Of a DNA stretch of 64,000 nucleotides, positions 1-10,163 are shown in pieces (the stretch's first letter is position 1; each line of letters opens with the position of its first letter). The notes beneath the pieces were generated by a model that had not been told where the DNA came from, did no database searches, and saw nothing but the letters and a program-made list of their open reading frames with translations. The DNA lies in contig NZ_KZ614144.1 in the NCBI RefSeq assembly GCF_002884445.1, forward strand, positions 1,096,202 to 1,160,201, read 5' to 3'. The position numbers were made by a program, and so were the translations under genes. The DNA comes from Paenibacillus castaneae (GTDB lineage: Bacteria > Bacillota > Bacilli > Paenibacillales > Paenibacillaceae).

Positions 1-2346
<2,346 letters not shown>

Positions 2347-2464
2347 CTAAAACAGTTTGTTTGGACCCATACATCCGGCAGACAACAGCAGTAAGGTTTC
2401 AGCAAACCTACCTTTCGTATCCAGTTTTCAGGGCGTAAGCTGTTAATGCTTGCATTAACGCTTG

Positions 2465-2492
2465 ACCCACAACAGTGGGTTTTATTTTTTTT
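2465..2492 (+). terminator. Rho-independent terminator after the 23S gene
   Basis: A six-base-pair stem ACCCAC/GTGGGT with loop AACA is followed by a T-rich run. It closes the rRNA transcript about 120 bases after the 23S end. The spacer between the 23S end and the first tRNA holds no 5S rRNA that I can recognise. The short stem makes it a moderate-strength signal, so the tRNAs may be reached by readthrough. Confidence 0.65.
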
Positions 2493-2555
2493 CATTAGTG
2501 ATAATGGCACCGTTGATAGATTCCTGACTTTCAACGATCCATATGCTTTCAACGT

Positions 2556-2632
2556 GGCGGTCGTGGCGAAGTGGTTAACGCATCGGTTTGTGGATCCGAC
2601 ACTCGGGGGTTCAATTCCCCTCGATCGCCCCA
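2556..2632 (+). tRNA. tRNA-His (anticodon GTG)
   Basis: A full cloverleaf can be folded: acceptor GCGGTCG/CGATCGC with one G-T pair, preceded by the extra 5' G (G-1) typical of histidine tRNAs. The anticodon loop TTGTGGA carries GTG, the T-loop is GTTCAATTC, and the CCA end is encoded. It is the first of five tightly packed tRNAs. Confidence 0.96.
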
Positions 2633-2648
2633 TAATTATGTTTCATAT

Positions 2649-2723
2649 GCGGAAGTGGCTCAGCGGTAGAGCATCGCCTTGCCAAGGCGAGGGTCGCGGG
2701 TTCGATTCCCGTCTTCCGCTCCA
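2649..2723 (+). tRNA. tRNA-Gly (anticodon GCC)
   Basis: The cloverleaf has acceptor GCGGAAG/CTTCCGC, a D-arm GCTCAGCGGTAGAGC, anticodon stem CGCCT/AGGCG with loop TGCC, T-loop GGTTCGATTCC and an encoded CCA. It lies 16 bases after tRNA-His in the same orientation. Confidence 0.96.
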
Positions 2724-2730
2724 TTAATAC

Positions 2731-2804
2731 GGCGCCATAGCCAAGTGGTAAGGCAGAGCTCTGCAAAAGCTCTACCCCTAGTTCGAGTCTAGGTGGCGCC
2801 TCCA
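2731..2804 (+). tRNA. tRNA-Cys (anticodon GCA)
   Basis: Acceptor stem GGCGCCA/TGGCGCC, anticodon stem AGAGC-type pairing around loop CTGCAAA with anticodon GCA, T-loop GTTCGAGTC and encoded CCA are all present. It is separated from tRNA-Gly by seven bases, consistent with one precursor transcript. Confidence 0.96.
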
Positions 2805-2824
2805 TTCCTTTCTTATACTAATAT

Positions 2825-2901
2825 GTGCCCTTAGCTCAGCTGGATAGAGCGTTTGACTACGAATCAAAAGGCCAGGAGTTCGAATCTCTTAGGGCACGCC
2901 A
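2825..2901 (+). tRNA. tRNA-Arg (anticodon ACG)
   Basis: Acceptor stem GTGCCCT/AGGGCAC, D-arm GCTCAGCTGGATAGAGC, anticodon loop CTACGAA and encoded CCA are visible. The ACG anticodon is the kind edited to inosine by TadA, so it would read CGU, CGC and CGA codons. Confidence 0.96.
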
Positions 2902-2913
2902 TCTTTATAACTT

Positions 2914-2992
2914 GCCGATGTGGCGGAATGGCAGACGCGCGCGACTCAAAATCGTGAGGGAAACCGTGGAGGTTCGAGTCCTCTCATCGGCA
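2914..2992 (+). tRNA. tRNA-Leu (anticodon CAA), no encoded CCA
   Basis: Acceptor GCCGATG/CATCGGC, the leucine-type D-arm TGGCGGAATGGCAGA, anticodon loop CTCAAAA and a variable arm built on GG-GAAA-CC are present. The discriminator A is followed by TATATG and not by CCA. The four upstream tRNAs all encode CCA, so this one must be completed by tRNA nucleotidyltransferase. The variable arm is short for a leucine tRNA. Confidence 0.93.
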
Positions 2993-3007
2993 TATATGTA
3001 TTTCATC

Positions 3008-3045
3008 AAAGCTCTTAAGATCATTAGATCTTAGGAGCTTTTTTT
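3008..3045 (+). terminator. Terminator of the tRNA cluster
   Basis: A long interrupted stem (AAAGCTC-TTAAGATC against GATCTTA-GGAGCTTT, loop ATTA) runs straight into seven T residues. It begins 16 bases after tRNA-Leu and ends the tRNA transcript. Confidence 0.88.
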
Positions 3046-3146
3046 GTATTTTGCTCTCTTCCTGCTATAAGAACATATGTTTGCATTTTACGGTGTTATA
3101 TGGTATATTTTGGGGTAATAAGAATGCAAAGGAGATTGAAATATAC

Positions 3147-3620
3147 ATGGCAGTTAAACCCAATAAGACGCTAAGTAAGTTTTCTGAGTTATTGATCTGG
3201 TTACAAAATTTGAAAGGTCTTGGCAGCAATGATCTATGGCTCCAACCCATTGCAGAAGGCAAATGGTCAATTCGAGAAATTCTTACTCATATGATGAATT
3301 GGGATAAAAATAGCAGCGAAATGATGGTACCGAATTTCACCGAGGGCGCTAATCTTTTCTTCGTAGATATAGAAGAGCATAATAAGGTCGCAGCTGCTTT
3401 GGCTGCCCATTATACCGATTTGAATATGCTCATTACGGATGTTGTGAGAACAAGACAGCAATTGCTTGATCTCTTGAACAAGCAGTACAATGACTCTATT
3501 AAATTTAAAATTGATAACCAAAATTATACCTATAAAAAATTCGTCGACGTATTCATTCATCATGACGAGCATCATATCAAACAAATCGAAGCGTTTCTTA
3601 AACAGCATAATAACGGTTAA
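3147..3620 (+). CDS. DinB/DfdB-type four-helix-bundle protein
   Basis: A 157-residue soluble protein of the DinB-like superfamily. These proteins form a four-helix bundle that usually carries a metal held by three histidines. The expected histidines are seen in HMMNWD near residue 50 and in the C-terminal HHDEHH near residue 140. Some family members act as thiol (bacillithiol/mycothiol) transferases, but the substrate cannot be read from sequence. I chose the ATG preceded by AAGGAGA at 3129-3135; a longer in-frame extension upstream has no ribosome-binding site. The gene stands alone between two terminators. Confidence 0.75.
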   Translation: MAVKPNKTLSKFSELLIWLQNLKGLGSNDLWLQPIAEGKWSIREILTHMMNWDKNSSEMMVPNFTEGANLFFVDIEEHNKVAAALAAHYTDLNMLITDVVRTRQQLLDLLNKQYNDSIKFKIDNQNYTYKKFVDVFIHHDEHHIKQIEAFLKQHNNG

Positions 3621-3634
3621 TAGGTATTCATAAA

Positions 3635-3678
3635 AAGAACAAGAGCAGGCTGCCATAGAGCGCCTGCTCTTGTTCTTG
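3635..3678. terminator. Bidirectional terminator between convergent genes
   Basis: A strong stem AAGAACAAGAGCAGGC / GCCTGCTCTTGTTCTT with an 11-base loop sits between the converging DinB-like and chemotaxis-like genes. A-rich and T-rich flanks let it work in both directions. Confidence 0.88.
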
Positions 3679-3683
3679 AAAGA

Positions 3684-4958
3684 TTAGTTGACAACAAATA
3701 CGACAGTCTTCTGTTTCAGGCCTTGCGCTTCATTCAGAAGAAGCTCAGAGGAAGCAGATATTTCTTGCATGACCGCTGTTTGATCCTGAGCTGCACTTGA
3801 TATGTGAGATCCACCCTCAGAAATTGCGAAGGCGGTACCAGCAATATTTTTCGCTTTATCAAATGTGCTGTTTATTTGCCCGGTTTGAATCGTAATATGC
3901 TCTACAATGCTTTGCAATGCTGAGGCTGTTTCATGAACGGAGGAAACGACCTCGTCCAAAACAAGCTTAGCATTCTCGCCTATCGTTGTTTCATGACGGA
4001 TAAGCCGTACCTGCTTGTCTGTTTCATTGACAACCGTTAAGGTTTGCTCCTGCATTTGTCCAACCAGCTGATTTATATGCTCCCCAGCAGCAGCGCTGTC
4101 CGCAGCCAGCTTGCGAATATGCTGAGCGACTATAGCGAAGCCCTGACCCTGTTCTCCAGCATGAGCGGCTTCAATAGAAGCATTAAGGGCAAGCAAATGA
4201 GTTTGATCGGCAATTTGGCTGACAAGCTGTGAGATTTGACTAATTTCACCTGCTTGGACTTCCAGGTTGCGTACAATATCAAGTGTTTTTTCGCTAGTTT
4301 CCGATATATGAAGCATTCCATCAACCAATGAACGCAGCTGGGCTGCATTTGCAGAAATCGTACCAACCATTGTCCCGGCAATGTCGATTGCGCGTTCCGC
4401 CTCGTTATTTATATCCTGTGCTGTCTCAGCGGTTTGCTCTGCGGAATGAAGCATTTGCTGCGCGGAATCTGCTTGTATAGCCGCACCCTCAGCCATACGC
4501 TCAATCGTTAATGCAATGGTTTCTATTTGATTGGTCGCTTGCCCAATGGCAGATCCAAGCGTTGTGGCGCTCCGATCTGTAACGGCAACACTGTCCGACA
4601 CATCGGCAATCATTTGGCGCAAATTATTTAGCATCAGTTGGAACGATTGATGCAGCTGTTTGATTTCGTCATTAAACGAATAGGGTGGAATTGTGATATT
4701 TAAATTTCCAGACGCTACTATATCGACAACCTTTGTCAATCGGAGCAGCGGCCTAATAAGAAACTGCGCAGCAAGCCATCCAAGAAAGCATGTCCACAGT
4801 ATGCCGAGTACAAGCACTCCTGTAATATAGATCCAATCAGTCATGTCAGGTGCTAAAATCGGCTTTAGTTGAAAAATAAAGAAGGCGCTGGTGCTATAAG
4901 TAACGGTAGATACGATCAAGATGCCTAGCACAAGCTTGCGTACTAAACTAAATGTCAT
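3684..4958 (-). CDS. Methyl-accepting chemotaxis-like signal transducer without a sensor domain
   Basis: A 424-residue membrane transducer. Two transmembrane helices (about residues 8-30 and 41-65) lie only some ten residues apart, so there is no room for an extracellular ligand-binding domain. A HAMP linker (about 66-120) and a coiled-coil signalling domain follow. The hairpin tip region reads LLALNASIEAAHAGEQGQGF near residue 255, close to the family consensus but with several unusual residues. It therefore probably senses membrane state, redox or energy through the helices or HAMP, or relays another signal. AGGAGGA lies nine bases before the ATG. It is divergent from the sensor-kinase gene, sharing a palindrome-rich intergenic region. 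Confidence 0.85.
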   Translation of the reverse strand: MTFSLVRKLVLGILIVSTVTYSTSAFFIFQLKPILAPDMTDWIYITGVLVLGILWTCFLGWLAAQFLIRPLLRLTKVVDIVASGNLNITIPPYSFNDEIKQLHQSFQLMLNNLRQMIADVSDSVAVTDRSATTLGSAIGQATNQIETIALTIERMAEGAAIQADSAQQMLHSAEQTAETAQDINNEAERAIDIAGTMVGTISANAAQLRSLVDGMLHISETSEKTLDIVRNLEVQAGEISQISQLVSQIADQTHLLALNASIEAAHAGEQGQGFAIVAQHIRKLAADSAAAGEHINQLVGQMQEQTLTVVNETDKQVRLIRHETTIGENAKLVLDEVVSSVHETASALQSIVEHITIQTGQINSTFDKAKNIAGTAFAISEGGSHISSAAQDQTAVMQEISASSELLLNEAQGLKQKTVVFVVN

Positions 4959-4972
4959 GTTAGATCCTCCTG

Positions 4973-4990
4973 TATAATGTGCACATTATA
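4973..4990. promoter_or_regulatory. 18-bp perfect palindrome upstream of the transducer gene
   Basis: TATAATGTGCACATTATA is exactly self-complementary and lies about 15 bases upstream of the minus-strand start codon, next to its ribosome-binding site. It contains TATAAT on both strands, so it could be a -10 element, an operator, or both. It is 38 bases from a Crp/Fnr-type site in the same divergent region. Confidence 0.55.
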
Positions 4991-5028
4991 TCACTCTTCT
5001 ATTATATTCATTATGTGCTAGTATAAAA

Positions 5029-5044
5029 TGTGATATAGATCACA
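5029..5044. promoter_or_regulatory. Crp/Fnr-family type binding site
   Basis: TGTGATATAGATCACA matches the TGTGA-N6-TCACA form bound by Crp/Fnr-family regulators (Crp in enterobacteria, Fnr and ArcR in Bacillus relatives). It lies 35 bases before the sensor-kinase start and about 70 bases before the divergent transducer gene, so it could control either. A Crp-family regulator is encoded at 19390-20088; that it binds here is inference only. Confidence 0.5.
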
Positions 5045-5079
5045 CTAGCAGATTTTGACGATAGGAGACTGATGATCGC

Positions 5080-6825
5080 TTGTTGCACTTTAGCCGGAGA
5101 TATCTGTATGAATATTTCACATTGAAAAGACGTATTCTTTACATTTTTCTTATTAGTACGCTGATACCTATATTTTGCAGCAGTATAATCTCGTATTATG
5201 CGATCACATCTATTATGACGAACAAAATCAATGCGGGCATTCAAGGCAATCTGAAGCAAATTAAATTATCACTCGAAAATACGATTAACAACTTGAATCA
5301 TGTTTCGCAGCAGCTCTCCTTCCAAGGAAGCGTCGGACAGAAGCTTGATCAGCTGTTAAATGAAAATGAACCTTATGAAAGAAGCAAATTGGTAGATGCG
5401 ATCGGAATTGAATTAGGCTCGATTACCTTTACAAACCCGAATATCGGGTTGACGCTGTATTACTACCAAGATGAAGGGAAGGTCGCATTCGAAAATCTAC
5501 GTGTAGATGAGTCATTTGATCCTGACACGCTTCCTCTATTGTTCAGCTATCATAGTATACGTTATTTTGGTCCGCATGCGAGCTATAATCCTCATGATAA
5601 TCAGCTGGTGCTGTCCGCTCTGCGGCAGGGCGGCCTTCCCGATCGTCAGGATGTGTATATTTATATTGAGTCGGGATTTAAGCTTGCGCAAAATATTTTG
5701 GATTACGATCAAATCGGCCGCAGCTTATCCCATTTGATGCTTGATAAAGACGGGAAAATTGTATATACGGAATTAAGCGATGCATTTGCTCGAAACACGT
5801 TATTTGAGGAGCATATTTCCGGTAAAGAGACGGGCAATAAAAACGGCTATTATTGGTATAAGAGTACAACAAGTCAAGGCTGGAGCGTTATTTCGGTGAT
5901 CAAAGAATCAGAATTCAATCGGGAACGCGATCGATGGATCGTTCAATTATCCTCCTTTACTTTACTGTTTCTCGTGATGAATCTTACGCTCGGATGGCTG
6001 CTGTGGCGCATGGTTTATAAGCCTCTTAAAAATTTCAATAAAGAGATAAAAGGAATGACAAACAACCACTATCAGTCAGAGTCTCTAAAAATGAAAATTC
6101 CGGAGTTTGATCATTTGCTTCATCAATTCAAGTCCATGAAATCGCAAGTCGGCGAGCTGTTCCTGGAAGTGGAGCAGAAAGAGAAACGTCGAGCGGATTT
6201 GGAAATTGAGAAGCTGCTGTATCAAATTAATCCTCATTTCTTGATGAATACGTTGGATACTGCCCATTGGCTGGCGGTAATGAATGGTCAAAGTGAAATT
6301 GACCGCTTAGTCGTATCTCTCAATAATTTGCTTTATTATAATCTCGGCAAGCAGGGCAAGCATTCCACAGTACGGGATGAGCTGGATGCGCTTCGTCATT
6401 ACTTGACCTTACAGCAAATTCGTTATAACTTCGAGTTCGATGTCAGAATTGATGCAGATGAAGAAGTATTGGATTATCCCATTCCTCGATTTATTTTACA
6501 GCCTCTTGTCGAGAATGTGCTTTATCATGGGCTGGACGATACCGGCTCCATATATGTAGATGTTCATTTTAGGGAAGAGCTTGTATTTTCCATTCGTGAT
6601 AATGGCGCAGGCATGTCGGAGAAAACGATTCGAAATCTCATGCAGCCGGAGCATGTAGAGAATGAGATTGTAGGAATGGGAATTGGCATGAATTATGTGA
6701 AACGAATACTGGCTTCTTATTATGAAGGACGAGCCAGCATGGAGATTGAAAGTATTGTCGGAGAGGGAACGACCGTTACGCTGCGCTTGCCGGTTCATAA
6801 TAGCAAGGAGGGGATAGATATATGA
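5080..6825 (+). CDS. YesM-type sensor histidine kinase
   Basis: A 581-residue membrane kinase. Transmembrane helices at about 19-42 and 288-310 enclose a large extracellular sensor domain. A HAMP segment (about 311-365) and the His_kinase domain follow, with YQINPHFLMNT placing the phosphoacceptor at His386. The C-terminal ATPase domain shows the N-box PLVENVLYHG and G-boxes DNGAGMS and GMGIGMNYV. The start is a TTG at 5080 with AGGAGA eleven bases upstream; no ATG in frame has a ribosome-binding site. It overlaps the response-regulator gene by four bases, so the two are translationally coupled. In this family the partner controls a neighbouring carbohydrate transporter, here the following binding protein and permeases. 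Confidence 0.92.
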   Translation: MLHFSRRYLYEYFTLKRRILYIFLISTLIPIFCSSIISYYAITSIMTNKINAGIQGNLKQIKLSLENTINNLNHVSQQLSFQGSVGQKLDQLLNENEPYERSKLVDAIGIELGSITFTNPNIGLTLYYYQDEGKVAFENLRVDESFDPDTLPLLFSYHSIRYFGPHASYNPHDNQLVLSALRQGGLPDRQDVYIYIESGFKLAQNILDYDQIGRSLSHLMLDKDGKIVYTELSDAFARNTLFEEHISGKETGNKNGYYWYKSTTSQGWSVISVIKESEFNRERDRWIVQLSSFTLLFLVMNLTLGWLLWRMVYKPLKNFNKEIKGMTNNHYQSESLKMKIPEFDHLLHQFKSMKSQVGELFLEVEQKEKRRADLEIEKLLYQINPHFLMNTLDTAHWLAVMNGQSEIDRLVVSLNNLLYYNLGKQGKHSTVRDELDALRHYLTLQQIRYNFEFDVRIDADEEVLDYPIPRFILQPLVENVLYHGLDDTGSIYVDVHFREELVFSIRDNGAGMSEKTIRNLMQPEHVENEIVGMGIGMNYVKRILASYYEGRASMEIESIVGEGTTVTLRLPVHNSKEGIDI

Positions 6826-8237
6826 TCAAAGTACTTATTGTTGATGACGATAAGCTCGTCCGGAAAGGGCTCATCTCTGTGATGCCCTGGTCTGATTTCG
6901 ACATGGAGGTTGTGGGAGAAGCGCAAAACGGAGAAAAGGCGCTTGAGTTTCTAGAAACGAATTCCGTTGATCTGATGTTAACCGATCTTGCAATGCCTGT
7001 TATGTCCGGCATGGAGCTTATGCGTGAAGCGAGAAAGCGTTATCCAAGGCTTTTCATGGTCATACTAACGCTGCATCAGGATTTCAATTACATACAAGAG
7101 GCATTGAGGCTCGGTGCACTCGATTATATCGCGAAAGTGCAGCTTGAGAAGGAGCGTCTGGAGGAAGTATTGGGACGCATTCACGGACGAATAGAAGAGG
7201 AAGGGTTCAGACATCTTCCGAGCTCTGGCTCGGCGCTTTCCGTTAATCATGATGTGGATACTGTTTATGTATTCCTTTCAAAGGAAGGAAATCCGAATCT
7301 GTCTTGGCTTTCGGATCGATTTCAGAATGATGAGCTTGAGGAGGTTGATCTCAATGTTTGGTTATGGAAGCCGCAAGCTCAGCTGAAGCCAGATTCGAAG
7401 CCGTTGTTGAAACTAGCTGAGGCCATGAGCGAACAATACGGATGGAACTGTATGAAGCTAAGCGGATTGACCGGCGAGAAGATGAATAGTATCCATCGCA
7501 CGCTGCGTTCGTACCGGCATATGGGCTTCTTTTACGATTATTGTGCAGAAAAGACTTTCTATGAGCGTACACTCGCACAGCTGCAGGAAGAGAATTCTGT
7601 CATTGCGGAGGACCGCTTCTTGTTGCTGAAGGAGCAATGGCTATCCTTTGAATGGGTTCAGAAGGAGCAGATTTTTCTCAATTGGCTGTCAGAGCTGAAA
7701 TCATTGCGAATGCCTCCTGCTAGAGTTGTTCATTTGCTTCTCGTACTGGAGACCGAATGGAATCGGGTTTATGCCTCGCTAACGGGAGATAAGCTTCAAT
7801 CGCAGTATTACATTCAGAGCTGGCATGATGCGAGCATTAGGCTTCAAATGATTCGTGACCAAACTGTTCAATCTGTCGTTAAACCACAATACTCACCGGA
7901 AGTGACAGACTGTATTATGCGGGCGGTTAAGATTATTCAGGAGGAAATAGATCGGTCGGTGCATGCGGTCGAGGTGGCACGGCGTGTCAATATGAGCCGG
8001 AGCTATTTCAGTCAGTGCTTTAAGGATTTAACGGGTAAGCCGTTCAATGAGTATTTGAGATATGCTAGATATGAGAAAGCGAAAGAATATTTGCTGCATT
8101 CAACCAAAACAATCCAATGGATTGCGGAGCATACCGGATATTCAGATGAGAAATACTTTAGCCGCGTCTTTCGAAGCCATTCCGGCATGCTGCCCAGTGA
8201 ATTCCGTCAACAGCAGCGGCAGGGGAGAAATGTCTGA
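6822..8237 (+). CDS. YesN-type response regulator with AraC DNA-binding domain
   Basis: A 471-residue regulator. The receiver domain (about 3-120) has the acidic pocket at Asp8-Asp10, the phosphoacceptor Asp55 in LMLTDLAMP, and Lys105. The middle 250 residues are poorly conserved. The C-terminal 100 residues form two helix-turn-helix motifs of the AraC type (VARRVNMSRSYFSQCFKDLT, then IAEHTGYSDEKYFSRVFR). The ATGA overlap with the kinase gene shows they form one unit. It probably activates the sugar-transport genes just downstream; the inducing sugar is not known. Confidence 0.92.
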   Translation: MIKVLIVDDDKLVRKGLISVMPWSDFDMEVVGEAQNGEKALEFLETNSVDLMLTDLAMPVMSGMELMREARKRYPRLFMVILTLHQDFNYIQEALRLGALDYIAKVQLEKERLEEVLGRIHGRIEEEGFRHLPSSGSALSVNHDVDTVYVFLSKEGNPNLSWLSDRFQNDELEEVDLNVWLWKPQAQLKPDSKPLLKLAEAMSEQYGWNCMKLSGLTGEKMNSIHRTLRSYRHMGFFYDYCAEKTFYERTLAQLQEENSVIAEDRFLLLKEQWLSFEWVQKEQIFLNWLSELKSLRMPPARVVHLLLVLETEWNRVYASLTGDKLQSQYYIQSWHDASIRLQMIRDQTVQSVVKPQYSPEVTDCIMRAVKIIQEEIDRSVHAVEVARRVNMSRSYFSQCFKDLTGKPFNEYLRYARYEKAKEYLLHSTKTIQWIAEHTGYSDEKYFSRVFRSHSGMLPSEFRQQQRQGRNV

Positions 8238-8384
8238 TTGAAGGGGGGAGATCTGTTCTCTCTCCTTTTTTGGTTTGCGTACATCACTCTACCCCTACTC
8301 GCTACGATACACTCATATAGGCCCATATCTTTCTATGATATCTTTAAAGCGTTAGTCATATTCGTAAAGAAAGAAGGGGATAAG

Positions 8385-10094
8385 ATGAAAGCGGTTAAAA
8401 AAATAGGGTTTATATGTATCGCAATTCTAATGGTGGTTGTGACAGCATGCGGCAGTAATAATAACTCGAAAAGTCCATCACCAGCTGCGGATTCGAAGGA
8501 TGGAAATAAAGTAACGGAGCAGCCGGCTGCAGCTGATCCGTTCGGCAAATATAAAGATCCTGTAACGATTCGCATTGGACAGGGGATCGATCCAACGGAC
8601 AAAAGTCTTCCGCAAGGTGACACGCCCGAAAATAACCAATATACTCGCCACATTAAGGAACAGTTAAATGTGGATACGAAGATCGTTTGGCAAGCATCGA
8701 AAGGCAAGGATTACGACCAGAAGGTTAACCTAGCTATTGCCAGCGATGATTTGCCGGACTTGGTCATTGTCAATGACGCACAGCTCAGACAGATGGTCAA
8801 AGCTGGTCAACTGGCTGACTTGTCGGAGGTGTTTGATCAGTACGCATCACCAGCCATTAAGGGCATTATTGAGAAAACAGAAGGACGCGCACTCGAAGCG
8901 GTTAACTTCGACGGTAAAATGATGGCGCTTCCGAATGTGACGGCGCGTGGTGATGCTGTCCATACGATGTGGATCCGCCAGGATTGGCTTGACAAGCTTA
9001 AGCTTGAAGTGCCGAAAACAGTTGATGAGCTGGCAGCTGTAGCTAAAGCATTCGTTGAGCAGGATCCGGACGGCAACAATCAGAAGGATACAATCGGAAT
9101 TTCCGGTCCGCAGGCAGGCGGCAAAATTCATGCCAATTTTATTACTTCAAGCAATAACACATTCGGACTAGATCCTATTTTCTCCGCATATCTCGCTTAT
9201 CCGGGCTTTTGGCTGGAAGGCAAAGATGGCAAACCGGTATACGGTTCCATTCAACCGGAAGTAAAGGATGCGCTAGCCAAGCTGCGCGAGATGTATGCAG
9301 CAGGGTTGATTGACAGGGAAATGAGTATTCGTAAAGATGCGGCTGAGCCCGTCGTTGCCGGCAAGTCAGGCATTTTCTTCGGTCCATTCTGGATGGGATA
9401 CTGGCCGCTGCCTGATGCTATCAAGAACGATCCGACCGCAAACTGGCAGGCTTATGCGCTTCCGCTTGATAAGAATGGAGAGTACAGCCCGCATATGGCT
9501 ACGCCTTCCTCGCAGTTTTTGGCTGTAAGAAAAGGATATGAACATCCTGAGGTTGCATTGAAGTTATTGAATTTGCTCGTTCGCGATGAAGCTACCTTCG
9601 ATGTTTCTGTAACACTGGATCACTATCCTGTCCGGATTGTATATGCACCAGTAGACGAAATTGAGTTCACGCTGCAAAGCTTGCAAGAAGTGCTGGCTGG
9701 TACGAAGAAGCCGGAGGATCTGAACATTCCAGGCTATAAGCTGCTGGTCGATGATGCGAACAAAGTAACGAAGACGAAGCTGGAGCCTTATGACAAAAAC
9801 GACATTCAATATTGGAACACAGATGATATGGGGGCGTGGAGCCGTCTGTATTCTATCTTCGTAGGCGGCAAGCCGCTGATGGAGAAGCGCAACGAGGTTT
9901 ACAGCTTAACCTATTCACAAACCAAAACGATGGAAAGCCGCTGGGCGAATCTTGAGAAGCTGGAGACGGAAACCTTCCTCAAAATTATTATGGGCGCTGC
10001 ACCGCTGGAATCATTCGATATGTTCGTCGAGGATTGGAAAAAGCAGGATGGCGACAAAGTAACAGAGGAAGTTGCTGAGGCTGTTAAGAAGTAA
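8385..10094 (+). CDS. Sugar-binding lipoprotein of a CUT1-type ABC transporter
   Basis: A 569-residue extracellular solute-binding protein. The signal peptide ends in the lipobox VVTACGS, giving a lipid-anchored Cys near residue 22. A Ser/Pro/Ala-rich linker follows, then a large family-1 type binding domain resembling the LplA/YtcQ group. The ATG at 8385 is preceded by GAAGGGGATAAG; the in-frame sequence upstream is not signal-peptide-like. It follows the two-component genes by about 150 bases and precedes two permease genes. The ligand is probably an oligosaccharide, but it cannot be told from sequence. Confidence 0.92.
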   Translation: MKAVKKIGFICIAILMVVVTACGSNNNSKSPSPAADSKDGNKVTEQPAAADPFGKYKDPVTIRIGQGIDPTDKSLPQGDTPENNQYTRHIKEQLNVDTKIVWQASKGKDYDQKVNLAIASDDLPDLVIVNDAQLRQMVKAGQLADLSEVFDQYASPAIKGIIEKTEGRALEAVNFDGKMMALPNVTARGDAVHTMWIRQDWLDKLKLEVPKTVDELAAVAKAFVEQDPDGNNQKDTIGISGPQAGGKIHANFITSSNNTFGLDPIFSAYLAYPGFWLEGKDGKPVYGSIQPEVKDALAKLREMYAAGLIDREMSIRKDAAEPVVAGKSGIFFGPFWMGYWPLPDAIKNDPTANWQAYALPLDKNGEYSPHMATPSSQFLAVRKGYEHPEVALKLLNLLVRDEATFDVSVTLDHYPVRIVYAPVDEIEFTLQSLQEVLAGTKKPEDLNIPGYKLLVDDANKVTKTKLEPYDKNDIQYWNTDDMGAWSRLYSIFVGGKPLMEKRNEVYSLTYSQTKTMESRWANLEKLETETFLKIIMGAAPLESFDMFVEDWKKQDGDKVTEEVAEAVKK

Positions 10095-10100
10095 ATGGAG

Positions 10101-10131
10101 AAAAAAGGCGTCTCGAATAAAGGCGCCTTTT
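10101..10131 (+). terminator. Weak intra-operon stem-loop
   Basis: AAAAAGGCG and CGCCTTTT pair around a loop of about 12 bases just after the binding-protein gene. Such a partial terminator commonly makes binding protein more abundant than permease; here this is inference from position. Confidence 0.5.
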
Positions 10132-10163
10132 CATTCCAATTAGGCTGAGGAGGGAAGTGAAGC

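Noticed and set aside
2446..3034. Open frames across the tRNA cluster
   Set aside because: They are made of tRNA sequence and have no ribosome-binding sites.
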